16,690 nt of DNA from Pseudomonadaceae bacterium UBA836 (GCA_002296055.1 DBHE01000121.1:1-16690); one strand, 5' to 3'. Shown: positions 8,199-15,888, numbered from the stretch's first letter. Numbers and translations: made by a program. Notes: a model not told the origin generated them from the letters alone.

Positions 8199-9416
8199 AT
8201 GCCTGTCGGTCTCGGCCCGTTACCTGCGTTGCACCCTGTCTCCGGTTTTCGTCTTGGTATTGCTTCGGCCGGTATCAAGCGCGTTGGCCGTAAGGATGTC
8301 GTGGTTATGGAGGCCGCTCAGGGCTCCAGTATCGCTGGCGTGTTTACCCGTAATGCCTTTTGCGCTGCGCCCGTTACGCTGTGTCGTCAGCGCCTAGCCA
8401 GTGCCCCGCAATACCTGCTGGTTAATACCGGTAATGCCAATGCTGGCACCGGTAAACCGGGTATGCAGGCGGCTGAGCGCACCTGTGAGGCGTTGGCCGA
8501 GAAGGTCGGCTGTGAGGCTGCGCAAGTGCTGCCGTTCAGTACGGGTGTGATTGGCGAGCTGTTGCCTGCCGACAAGGTTATCGCCGCGTTGCCTGCCGCT
8601 CTGGCGGACCTGGCCGAAGATAATTGGGCGCATGCCGCTGAAGGCATCATGACCACCGATACCCAGCCCAAGGGCTGCAGTCGGCGTATCGAGATTGCCG
8701 GTCAGGTCATCACCATTACCGGTATATCTAAGGGTGCGGGCATGATTCGCCCCAACATGGCGACCATGCTCGGCTATATCGCGACCGACGCGCCGGTGGC
8801 GCAGCAGGTGCTGCAGGCGTTGCTGCGTGAGGCGGCGGATTTGTCCTTCAACCGCATTACCATTGATGGCGACACCAGCACTAATGATTCTTGCATGCTG
8901 GTCGCTACCGGCAAGGCGGATATTCCTCTGATCGACAGCGTCGAGGCCCAAGGCTACGAGGAACTGGCGACCGCCATCAAGGATGTGATGCTGACACTGG
9001 CGCAGGCCATCGTACGTGACGGAGAAGGGGCGACCAAGTTCGTCACCATCCGGGTGAATGGTGGTGCCAACAATGATGAGTGCCTGGATGTCGCTTATGC
9101 AGTGGCGCACTCTCCGCTAATCAAAACCGCGCTGTTTGCTTCAGACCCGAACTGGGGGCGTATCTTGGCCGCCGTAGGCTATGCCGGCGTGCCGGATCTG
9201 GATGTCGAGAAAATCGATGTTTATCTGGATGACGTCTGTATTACCCGTCAGGGTGGTCGTGCGGCCGAGTACGAAGAGTCTCAGGGCGCGCGCGTGATGG
9301 CGCAGTCGGAGATCACTATTCGCATCGAGCTGGGTCGCGGTGAGGTGAGTGAAACCTTGTGGACCACCGATCTCTCCCACGAATACGTGCGGATTAACGC
9401 CGAGTACCGGACCTGA
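8199..9416 (+). CDS. argJ: Ornithine acetyltransferase / glutamate N-acetyltransferase ArgJ
   Basis: Moves the acetyl group from N-acetylornithine to glutamate, closing the cyclic arginine pathway; some members also use acetyl-CoA. The 405 residues are the normal length. The autoproteolysis site is visible: in RPNMATML (184-191) the chain is cut before T189, which becomes the N-terminal nucleophile of the beta chain. The oxyanion-hole region STGVIG (114-119) and the RNAFCAAPV segment near the N-terminus (51-59) are conserved, and the protein ends INAEYRT. The ATG is set by GGAG at 8187-8190. It follows secA, as in P. aeruginosa, but here the next genes are pilus genes rather than the expected downstream neighbours. 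Confidence 0.98.
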   Translation: MPVGLGPLPALHPVSGFRLGIASAGIKRVGRKDVVVMEAAQGSSIAGVFTRNAFCAAPVTLCRQRLASAPQYLLVNTGNANAGTGKPGMQAAERTCEALAEKVGCEAAQVLPFSTGVIGELLPADKVIAALPAALADLAEDNWAHAAEGIMTTDTQPKGCSRRIEIAGQVITITGISKGAGMIRPNMATMLGYIATDAPVAQQVLQALLREAADLSFNRITIDGDTSTNDSCMLVATGKADIPLIDSVEAQGYEELATAIKDVMLTLAQAIVRDGEGATKFVTIRVNGGANNDECLDVAYAVAHSPLIKTALFASDPNWGRILAAVGYAGVPDLDVEKIDVYLDDVCITRQGGRAAEYEESQGARVMAQSEITIRIELGRGEVSETLWTTDLSHEYVRINAEYRT

Positions 9417-9421
9417 GCTAC

Positions 9422-9455
9422 TGAGGCGCACACCTGGTCACAGGTGTGCGCCTCA
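9422..9455. terminator. Shared hairpin between convergent argJ and fimT
   Basis: GAGGCGCACACCTG (9423-9436) and CAGGTGTGCGCCTC (9441-9454) pair perfectly around GTCA, with one further T-A pair outside. It lies six bases after the argJ stop and two bases past the fimT stop on the other strand. Neither side has a T-run, so it may block or stabilise 3' ends in both directions rather than act as a classic intrinsic terminator. Confidence 0.7.
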
Positions 9456-9456
9456 C

Positions 9457-9981
9457 TCATGGCATAGCTGCGCATTGCCGTGCCTCAAACTGGCGAGATT
9501 CCGTGCGCAGGCGGCCAACACGATTGATGATCAACTGTCGGCCGCGCTGCGCCAAATCTGGCGGGCAAAGGCGAAAGCTGCCAGCCAGAAAGCCACCGTA
9601 CACCTGCTCTGACTCGCCCAGCGCGTTGTAGCGCAAGTAGCTTCGCAGTTGGCCGCTGGCGGTCACGCTGGATAGGGCCGCAGCCTGATCCTCCAGCAAT
9701 AGGACGTCATCGGCGCCAAGTGCAAGGTTGTTGTCCCGGTCGACAAACACCTGCCAGCCTCTGTTCCAGTCTCCCGCTAGCGGTATCATCACCACTGGCT
9801 CGTTGCGCTCAATGGCCTCGTTTCGCGTAAACCTGATGCTGCGCTCCAGCGCGCCCTGTGCGCTGTCCAGGCGATGCTGGTCGATTAGCCTGCTAAATGA
9901 CGGCACGCCAATACTCAGCAGAATACCTAGCAAAGCCAGTGCGACAAGCAGTTCGGCCAGGCTGAATCCGTTGCCTTTCAT
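9457..9981 (-). CDS. fimT: Type IV pilus minor pilin FimT (GspH/FimT family)
   Basis: Pilin-like protein processed by PilD and linked in several gammaproteobacteria to DNA binding during natural transformation. The class III signal MKGNG^FSLAELL has the required Gly before the cut and Glu at mature position 5, followed by a hydrophobic helix (6-28). The 174 residues fit the GspH domain layout, with SAQGALERSIRFTRNEAIERN after the helix. Near the C-terminus lies GRLR (156-159), a match to the GRxR DNA-binding motif described for FimT, and two Cys residues (C138, C170) could form a disulfide. The start is firm: AGGAGG four bases before the ATG. It is divergent from the fimU operon. FimU and FimT share a fold, but the motif and gene position favour FimT. 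Confidence 0.85.
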   Translation of the reverse strand: MKGNGFSLAELLVALALLGILLSIGVPSFSRLIDQHRLDSAQGALERSIRFTRNEAIERNEPVVMIPLAGDWNRGWQVFVDRDNNLALGADDVLLLEDQAAALSSVTASGQLRSYLRYNALGESEQVYGGFLAGSFRLCPPDLAQRGRQLIINRVGRLRTESRQFEARQCAAMP

Positions 9982-10086
9982 TCTCCCTCCTGGTGCAAAA
10001 TCCTTTTAAAGCCCACGCTATCGACCTGTCGTCGTCATCTGGCGACCGGTCATCGCGCGGCGCGCGACCTTGCGCAGAGGTCTTTT

Positions 10087-10102
10087 TATAGTGCATGCAC
10101 TA
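10087..10102 (+). promoter_or_regulatory. Candidate -10 box and overlapping palindrome before fimU
   Basis: TATAGT (10087-10092) is a plausible -10 box for the fimU operon. Overlapping it is a perfect 14-base palindrome, TAGTGCATGCACTA (10089-10102). No matching -35 box is found at 16-18 bases, which would fit a promoter that needs an activator. The remaining 9992-10080 bases between fimT and fimU hold a GC-rich stretch (10050-10068) and nothing else I can name; I see no AlgR- or Vfr-like site. Confidence 0.45.
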
Positions 10103-10120
10103 CCAAGAGGGATTTGTGTA

Positions 10121-10588
10121 ATGAGAAGTGAGAAAGGGTTCACGCTGGTCGAGATCATTGTAGTGCTGGTACTGGTGGCCATCATTGCTGTGATAGCCGT
10201 ACCAGCCATGCAATCTATATCAGCTTCAAACTCCTTGAATGCGACCTCCGGAGATTTGACCTCCGCTTTAGGTGCTGCGCGCATGCAGGCATTGAGTATG
10301 CGCGCGGATGTTGTCGTCAGTCCGGCCAGTGGTGGATGGAGCGATGGATGGACCGTCGACTACCCAGCAGCGTCCAATGAGCAGGACAAGGCGTTTGTTC
10401 CAGCGGACGGTGTGACCGTTAGCCGAGAAGATGGTGCGGGTGCTTTAACCTTCTCTGGCCAGGGAGGTGTGGTCGGGGGGGGGGCAATATTTTCAGTCTG
10501 CTCAGCTGATGAGGACCTGAGCGGCCATACGTTAACGCTAACCTTCTTGGGCAAAGTGTCCCAAGCAGTAAAAGGAGACTGCCCATGA
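10121..10588 (+). CDS. fimU: Type IV pilus minor pilin FimU
   Basis: GspH-like minor pilin that helps prime pilus assembly and links the PilVWX-PilY1 tip to the shaft. I start at ATG 10121 (MRSEKG^FTLVEII), behind AGAGGGA, rather than the in-frame ATG at 10070, because the prepilin leader must be short. This gives 155 residues. The cleavage Gly6 and Glu at mature position 5 are present, with a hydrophobic helix at 7-29 and a GspH-like body. C127 and C154 probably form the C-terminal disulfide. Codons 119-121 plus the next base form a run of ten G (10475-10484), a slippage-prone tract. The stop overlaps the pilV start (ATGA). It is the first gene of the operon. Confidence 0.9.
   Translation: MRSEKGFTLVEIIVVLVLVAIIAVIAVPAMQSISASNSLNATSGDLTSALGAARMQALSMRADVVVSPASGGWSDGWTVDYPAASNEQDKAFVPADGVTVSREDGAGALTFSGQGGVVGGGAIFSVCSADEDLSGHTLTLTFLGKVSQAVKGDCP
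10475..10484 (+). repeat. Ten-G homopolymer inside fimU
   Basis: Ten consecutive G encode Gly-Gly-Gly and the first base of Ala. Adding one G brings a TGA at 10507-10509 into frame; losing one brings a TGA at 10518-10520 into frame. In this copy the tract is in the frame that gives full-length FimU. It is the longest homopolymer in the window. Confidence 0.95.
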
Positions 10589-11103
10589 CCCGAGCCGGAC
10601 GTAACAAACGCCACCAGGCCGGGGTAGGCCTCCTTGAGGTATTGATTGCTTTATTGATTCTAGCGATAGGCGCGCTAGGGTATGCGGGACTGCAACTCAC
10701 GGCACTCCGCAATAGCGATGATGCGAATTATCGCGCTCACGCAGCCATGATTGCTCAGGACGCGATTGAGCGAATTAAGTCGAACCCTGCAGCGGCTGAC
10801 CAGTATGCTACCGCGGCTAATTGGCCTGCTTCAGCTGGGACCAGCAGTCCTGCGGATTGGAAGCAGTGCATGAATGGAGCCTGCAACGCGGCTCAGCTGG
10901 CAGAATGGGACATGAAACAGCTCGTTTGGGCTGTGTCGACTACCATGCCTGGCGGACGAATTACAGCCCAAGATTGTGGTTTCAATACATTGGACTGTGT
11001 GATCGTGAGTTGGGGCGAGCAGGTGCCGGCAGAATGTATTAGCAACGGTGGGATTGATTCTTCCGATGAGAGTAGTTGCCTGGTGATGGAGGTCGTTCGA
11101 TGA
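10585..11103 (+). CDS. pilV: Type IV pilus minor pilin PilV
   Basis: GspI-like minor pilin of the tip/priming complex. The 172-residue product has a 13-residue leader ending QAG^VGLLEVL, Glu at mature position 5, and a hydrophobic helix (14-35). SDDANYRAHAAMIAQDAIERIKSN after the helix is typical of PilV (the AxxxAxDxxERM-like region). Cysteines in the soluble domain (KQCMNGAC, DCGFNTLDC, ECIS, SCLV) suggest several disulfides. The start overlaps the fimU stop by four bases and has its own strong AAGGAG (10572-10577) inside fimU, so translation could be coupled or independent. The stop overlaps pilW in the same manner. Assignment rests on the leader, the helix and gene order. Confidence 0.9.
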   Translation: MTRAGRNKRHQAGVGLLEVLIALLILAIGALGYAGLQLTALRNSDDANYRAHAAMIAQDAIERIKSNPAAADQYATAANWPASAGTSSPADWKQCMNGACNAAQLAEWDMKQLVWAVSTTMPGGRITAQDCGFNTLDCVIVSWGEQVPAECISNGGIDSSDESSCLVMEVVR

Positions 11104-11816
11104 ATCAACGCCAAAGTGGGTTTGGTCTGGTTGAGTTGATGGTGGCGCTAATTCTAGGCGTGTTGGTTAGTGGTGCCGCTACGCAATTACTGTTGACAAA
11201 TAATCAGACCTTTGTCTTGCAGGGTGTAACCTCTGCCCTGGAAGAGGATGGGCAAATGCTCTTGCGCTACATGATGGCGGATATTCGCCAAGCTGGCCGA
11301 GGAAGCTCCATTGAGGGGACGATAGACCCCGTTGTTTTTGACAATACTCAGCCCGTTTTCTCTAAGGAAGGTGCCGACGGAGCGAGCGATGAGCTGGTAA
11401 TTAACTACCTTGGTTTTCGAGACTGTCAGGGCGGCGGCAATGGCGCAGAACAGGACATTACTAATCGTTATTTTGTAAATAATGGCTCTTTATTTTGTGC
11501 GGGTAGCCTGAGCGCGGGCTCTGCTGAGCTTATTACAGGCGTTGAAAGCTTCCAAGTGCAGTACGGGATAGACACGAACCTCAATGGTGAAATCGGAGTA
11601 ACACAGTATGTCAACGCTGGAGCGCAAGGTGCGAACCCAGTAGTCACCATTCGTTTCGCTGTTCTCTTGTTTAGCGACAGGGATATTAATGTGGATGACT
11701 CCACCACACGCTACTTCCTTGCCGACCAGCAAGTTGATGTGGCTGGTGATGCAAGGGTGCGTAAGGTGTTTGGTTCAACGGTAATGATCCGTAATTACGA
11801 TTGGGACGGTGTGTGA
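11100..11816 (+). CDS. pilW: Type IV pilus minor pilin PilW
   Basis: GspJ-like minor pilin, the largest pilin of the tip complex. I start at ATG 11100 (MNQRQSG^FGLVELM), which overlaps the pilV stop and has GGAGG at 11088-11092; the in-frame ATG at 11076 would lack a sound leader. The product has 238 residues, with Glu at mature position 5 and a hydrophobic helix to about residue 28. QMLLRYMMADIRQAGR (about 55-70) is the characteristic PilW segment after the helix. The remainder is a beta-rich domain with cysteines at DCQGG and FCAGS. It is somewhat shorter than P. aeruginosa PilW as I remember it. The stop shares one base with the pilX start. Confidence 0.92.
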   Translation: MNQRQSGFGLVELMVALILGVLVSGAATQLLLTNNQTFVLQGVTSALEEDGQMLLRYMMADIRQAGRGSSIEGTIDPVVFDNTQPVFSKEGADGASDELVINYLGFRDCQGGGNGAEQDITNRYFVNNGSLFCAGSLSAGSAELITGVESFQVQYGIDTNLNGEIGVTQYVNAGAQGANPVVTIRFAVLLFSDRDINVDDSTTRYFLADQQVDVAGDARVRKVFGSTVMIRNYDWDGV

Positions 11817-12349
11817 TGAAGGGCTTCGCATCTAGGGCGCGACAGCAGCAGGGCGCAGCATTGGTTGTTGCGTTGCTTGTATTGCTGATGGTGTCGGTTT
11901 TAGGGTTGTCGGCAATGCGCTCAAGCGTTTTTTCGGCCAAGGTCGCGACAGGTGTTCAATCCGACGTTATGACCTTCGAGGCTGCAGAAACCGCCATAGT
12001 TAGTGCATATCAGCAGCTGGTTGCGTTGTCGAACGAGCAGCTATACGCGGCCCTTGATGGTCAGGCTGCAGAATATTGCATGAAAGCAAGCGGTGTAACT
12101 CAGGGAGGCTGTGCAAGCTCTGATCGCATGGATGTTCGTGGACTGCTTCAGTCTGAGTCGTATAGCTATCTAGACGGTTACAGTGCTATCCCCAATTCCC
12201 AAGTTAGCACCTCCGGCGGTGCAGGTGTTTTTGTTGATTATCGAGTCAACATACTAGGTGATAGCGAAATGGTGAGTTACAGCATTGAAAATCACCACTT
12301 ACAGGAAACGCTCAAGCGAGGCATTAAGCCTGGCGCTGAGATTGAGTGA
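11816..12349 (+). CDS. pilX: Type IV pilus minor pilin PilX
   Basis: GspK-like minor pilin, probably at the very tip next to PilY1. I start at ATG 11816 (MKGFASRARQQQG^AALVVALL), giving 177 residues; TGATG couples it to the pilW stop, and no good ribosome site is seen. The leader is basic with Gly13 before the cut. Mature position 5 is Val rather than Glu. This is expected for PilX/GspK pilins, which top the complex and do not need to pair with a subunit above. AMRSSVFSAKVATGVQSDVMTFEAAETAI fits the PilX_N family region after the helix, where FxAAExA is typical. Two cysteines (EYCMKA, GGCASS) may pair. AGGAGG for pilY1 overlaps its stop. Confidence 0.9.
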   Translation: MKGFASRARQQQGAALVVALLVLLMVSVLGLSAMRSSVFSAKVATGVQSDVMTFEAAETAIVSAYQQLVALSNEQLYAALDGQAAEYCMKASGVTQGGCASSDRMDVRGLLQSESYSYLDGYSAIPNSQVSTSGGAGVFVDYRVNILGDSEMVSYSIENHHLQETLKRGIKPGAEIE

Positions 12350-12362
12350 GGAGGGTGTGATA

Positions 12363-15300
12363 ATGATTGGGTATATAAAGAAAACCCTGGTTTCTCGTTT
12401 GTTTGTTTGCTGTGTGGGGTTGTTGATTCCGACCCTTTCTCAGGCTGATGATACTGAGATTTATTTTGCTCGGGCCAACGCTGAGAACGAACAGAACACT
12501 CCGAAGGCCAATGTCCTGATTATGCTCGACACGTCTGGTTCCATGCGTAACTGTCGCACTGGGTCAGGTAGTAATTGGTGTTCGGATATCGAGAATCGTC
12601 GTATCACTCTTTTGCATGAGGCCATGAAGCAAATTGTTGAGGATGCTCCTTCGACGGTGGAAATTGGGCTCGGGCGTTTTCGCGGGAGTAGTGGGGGGCA
12701 GATACTGCTTCCGGTTATGCCCGTTAATGATGTTACTAAGCCCTATTTTTTAGATGCCCTTAATGGAATTAACCAGGGCCAGAACAGCTCATCGCCAGGT
12801 AACGTGCAACCTTCTGGTGGCACGCCAACATCTCTTGCGTACGAAGAGATGGCGAATTATATGCTGGGTAACCGTAAGAGTAATGGCGTTTCCTACTCAG
12901 GCTCTGGGACTATGTGTGTCAGCAATGCGCCGGATGAGGAGCTGTGCAGAGACGAAGTTCAATGGAGCGACCCTGTTGAGGTTAGCTACTGCAATCCCGC
13001 AGAGCCTGGTTGCACGGTTAGCACTGTATGGAATCGAGTGAACTCTTGTGATACTAGTGCATCCAACTGCCGTTTTACTGACTGGAGTGATTGGAGTTGG
13101 CGTGACTCATGTAGCCCGCTGAGCAGTGTTTGTGAGCGCACGCGCTATTACGGTTTTTATTGGTATAGAACTCGCGGTTACCAACAGCAGACTGTTGTGT
13201 ACGAACGTCAAGAGCAGAGCACAGTTCAGGTTTGCGAGATTGTTGAGGGGCAGTGTGATGACGAGCGATCTATAGTTGACGGCAGTAACTATGTATCGCC
13301 GGTCAATACAGCGAACCAGTGCGAGTCGAATCATATCATTCTCTTCACTGACGGGGCTCCGTCCGGTGACGACCCTGCAGACGTTGACTTGGTTACTTGC
13401 GGGAATAACTCTTACACATGTCAGGTTAATATCGCTGGCTACCTTAACTCTACTCGTAATCGACTAAATTCTACGATAAAAACCCATAACATCGGTCTGT
13501 ACATGGGGGAAAGTACTCTTGCGAATATGCAGGCTGTTTCAGCGGCCGGCGGCGGAGAAACGTATGACTCTGACAGTGCTGACACCTTGCTCGAGGCATT
13601 TCAAAGCACGCTGGATCTAATTGATGAGGACGCGCGTTCAATCTCTGCTCCTGGTGTTGCTGTAAACGCGATGAACCGATTCCAACACCTGGATCAACTT
13701 TACTACTCAGTATTTCAACCTTTCGAGAGCAGCTATTGGAACGGGAATCTTAAGCGATACAAAGTTGAAGATGGTGATATCCATGGGGCCAATGGCTATG
13801 CAATTGACCCGGCTACAGGGTACTTCCGCTCGGGCTCCCAGAGCCTTTGGAGTACTCAGGTTGACGGGCCTGATGTGAGTAAAGGTGGTGCCCGTGAGTT
13901 CGTGGGTAATCGCAGGTTGTTTTACACTGCTGCCGCAGGTGGCTCTCTTCAGCGAATTAACTGGTCGAGTACGGACGTGCCCGCTAACTCCGCTTTGGGG
14001 CTCAGTTCTTCTGCGACTCCTGAGCAGCGTGCGGCTTTGCTTGCCGAGCTGAAGCGTATGTGGGGGGACCCGCTCCATAGTGTCCCGGTCATGGTTAACT
14101 ACGGTGAAGACGAGGATAACAACTACGTTTTTGTTTCCACCAACGGTGGAATGCTGCATGCCATTGACACTCGGGACGGCAGCGAAGCCTTTGCCTTCAT
14201 GCCTTACGAGATTTTGAGGCAAGCTAATAGGTACACCGTCAATCGCCCTGGCTTACGTGCGGATAATACTCGCCAGACCTACGGCCTTGATGGTAGCTGG
14301 GTTGCTTGGCGCCGGGGAGGGGAGAATGCTCTGGCGGAGCCAGAGGCTGTGTACTTGTATGGTGGTATGCGTCGAGGCGGTCGTAACTATTATGCACTGA
14401 ATGTGACAGACCCTGATAATCCGTCAATGCTTTGGCAGGTAAATAACAGTTCTCCGGGGTTGGCGGGGCTTGGTCAGACATGGTCTACTCCCACGCTGAC
14501 CAGTGTGCCCAGCAGTAGCGGGGGGAATGTCCCGATTTTGGTTGTCGGGGGCGGGTATAGCCCTAACGACCATGATGGTACCTCTGCGCTGTCCTCAGGG
14601 GACGAAATGGGCAATATGGTTTATTTCCTTAATGCTGAAACAGGCAGTGTGCTCTGGTCCGCTGGTGGCCGTTCAGAGGCGACCAACACTATTTCATCCA
14701 TGAAATATGCTGTGCCGAGCAGCATTGCAGTTGTTGATATGGACTTCGATGGTGTTGCTGATCATATGTACTTTGGCGATATGGGGGGGCAGGTGTTTCG
14801 TATAGACATTAAGCCCGACGGTCAGCATGTGGTGAATCGAATAGCGAATGTCGGTGGTACTGGTGATGCTCGTCGTCGTTTTTACGAAGCTCCGGCAGTG
14901 GCTTATGTCCGCACTAATGGTCAGAACCACCTGTATGTAGCCGTAGGCTCTGGTTATCGCGCGCACCCCTTGGACGAGACCACGACTGACGGGTTTTTCG
15001 TGATCAAGGACGAGTCGGCGCTCGAGTCTAACGCTGTCGCTGTGGCGACTACCTCAAATATGACCAATGTAACCGCCGGTGGTGTGCCTTCGGCAGGTTC
15101 GCGTGGTTGGTACTATACGTTTGGCGTCACCGGTGAGAAGGCTTTGGCATCACCGATCATCTACGATGGACGGATCTTGTTTACAACATATGCGCCAACT
15201 GTTGATCAGGAGTTTGATAATCCTTGCGCAGTGCGTTATGGCGTGTCTTATCTTCATACAGTTAACTTGCTAACTGGTGAGCCGGCTGCGCTATCAGATG

Positions 15301-15530
15301 AGCTGCCCACTCCTGCAGAGCGGAGTCAGGAGCTGCAGCAGTCTACGCCTGCGCCGACGCCAACGCTAATTGTTGATGGCGAGGGTCGAGTGATTACGGT
15401 TGTTGGTACCGAGGTAGTGGGTGAGGGGGACTTGGGTGACCCGCGCCTGCGTAAGCGCCGCTGGATGCAGTTGACTCCAGATGACGCTAACAATATCAGA
15501 CAGCCGGAGGAAGCCAATGAAAGTAACTAA
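12363..15530 (+). CDS. pilY1: Type IV pilus tip adhesin/mechanosensor PilY1 (PilC family)
   Basis: Large secreted protein at the pilus tip, needed for pilus extension, adhesion and surface sensing. ATG 12363 follows AGGAGG (12349-12354) and begins a Sec signal peptide, cut probably after LSQA (28); the product has 1055 residues. A von Willebrand A domain covers about 50-420, with MIDAS residues D56, S58, S60, T154 in GGTPT and D330 in FTDGAP. Residues about 176-322 are an insertion rich in Cys, Trp and Tyr. The C-terminal half is the PilY1 beta-propeller, from GDPLHSVPVMVNYG onward. It holds an EF-hand-like calcium loop, DMDFDGVAD (792-800), that fits the site regulating pilus retraction in P. 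aeruginosa. I see no RGD motif. Runs of six or seven G occur at four places. The last codons overlap pilE by 14 bases. Confidence 0.95.
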   Translation: MIGYIKKTLVSRLFVCCVGLLIPTLSQADDTEIYFARANAENEQNTPKANVLIMLDTSGSMRNCRTGSGSNWCSDIENRRITLLHEAMKQIVEDAPSTVEIGLGRFRGSSGGQILLPVMPVNDVTKPYFLDALNGINQGQNSSSPGNVQPSGGTPTSLAYEEMANYMLGNRKSNGVSYSGSGTMCVSNAPDEELCRDEVQWSDPVEVSYCNPAEPGCTVSTVWNRVNSCDTSASNCRFTDWSDWSWRDSCSPLSSVCERTRYYGFYWYRTRGYQQQTVVYERQEQSTVQVCEIVEGQCDDERSIVDGSNYVSPVNTANQCESNHIILFTDGAPSGDDPADVDLVTCGNNSYTCQVNIAGYLNSTRNRLNSTIKTHNIGLYMGESTLANMQAVSAAGGGETYDSDSADTLLEAFQSTLDLIDEDARSISAPGVAVNAMNRFQHLDQLYYSVFQPFESSYWNGNLKRYKVEDGDIHGANGYAIDPATGYFRSGSQSLWSTQVDGPDVSKGGAREFVGNRRLFYTAAAGGSLQRINWSSTDVPANSALGLSSSATPEQRAALLAELKRMWGDPLHSVPVMVNYGEDEDNNYVFVSTNGGMLHAIDTRDGSEAFAFMPYEILRQANRYTVNRPGLRADNTRQTYGLDGSWVAWRRGGENALAEPEAVYLYGGMRRGGRNYYALNVTDPDNPSMLWQVNNSSPGLAGLGQTWSTPTLTSVPSSSGGNVPILVVGGGYSPNDHDGTSALSSGDEMGNMVYFLNAETGSVLWSAGGRSEATNTISSMKYAVPSSIAVVDMDFDGVADHMYFGDMGGQVFRIDIKPDGQHVVNRIANVGGTGDARRRFYEAPAVAYVRTNGQNHLYVAVGSGYRAHPLDETTTDGFFVIKDESALESNAVAVATTSNMTNVTAGGVPSAGSRGWYYTFGVTGEKALASPIIYDGRILFTTYAPTVDQEFDNPCAVRYGVSYLHTVNLLTGEPAALSDELPTPAERSQELQQSTPAPTPTLIVDGEGRVITVVGTEVVGEGDLGDPRLRKRRWMQLTPDDANNIRQPEEANESN

Positions 15531-15888
15531 ATCGCGTGGTTTCACGTTGATTGAGGTTATGGTCGTTGTGATCATCGTGGGGTTGATTGCTGCGATTGCC
15601 TACCCCTCCTACGTCGAATATGTAGAGAACGGTATGCAGCGCGAGGCGCAAGGCCAGATAATGGATCTGGCCAGCGCGCTGGAGCGCCACAGGGCCAAGA
15701 ATTTCTCTTATGCCGGGGCAACTGTCTCGGGATTAGGGCCTGCACTCAACAACAACGCTAACTACAACGTGAACCTGAATTTGGGAGCAAATAATCAAAG
15801 TTACCAGATCGTTGCGACGCCGACGGGCAAGATGTCGGGCACGCCAACGCTGAGTTGGAGTAGTGACGGCACGGCCTCTTGGGAGTGA
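15517..15888 (+). CDS. pilE: Type IV pilus minor pilin PilE
   Basis: Major-pilin-like minor pilin that joins the tip complex to the PilA shaft. ATG 15517 lies six bases behind GGAGG (15506-15510) inside the end of pilY1 and gives 123 residues. The leader is MKVTKSRG^FTLIEVM with Glu at mature position 5, and the hydrophobic helix runs to about 30. YPSYVEYVENGMQREAQGQIMDLASALERH is the classic PilE continuation of the helix. The beta domain is short, with repeated Asn (about 70-95). No cysteine occurs in the whole protein, so the C-terminal disulfide usual in type IVa pilins is missing; the end (LSWSSDGTASWE) resembles the normal DxxGxxxCW end with the Cys lost. It is the last gene of the operon, and no pilY2 lies between it and pilY1. 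Confidence 0.9.
   Translation: MKVTKSRGFTLIEVMVVVIIVGLIAAIAYPSYVEYVENGMQREAQGQIMDLASALERHRAKNFSYAGATVSGLGPALNNNANYNVNLNLGANNQSYQIVATPTGKMSGTPTLSWSSDGTASWE

Noticed and set aside
9982..10020. Sigma-54 promoter for fimT (TTGCA on the minus strand)
   Set aside because: No GG at the required 12-base distance from the GC; the spacing does not fit.
11855..11866. Missing Glu5 in PilX
   Set aside because: It looked like a lost key residue, but PilX/GspK-type pilins normally lack it because they cap the complex.
14155..14190. RGD integrin-type motif in PilY1
   Set aside because: The residues at the matching place read TRDGSEAF, i.e. RDG rather than RGD.
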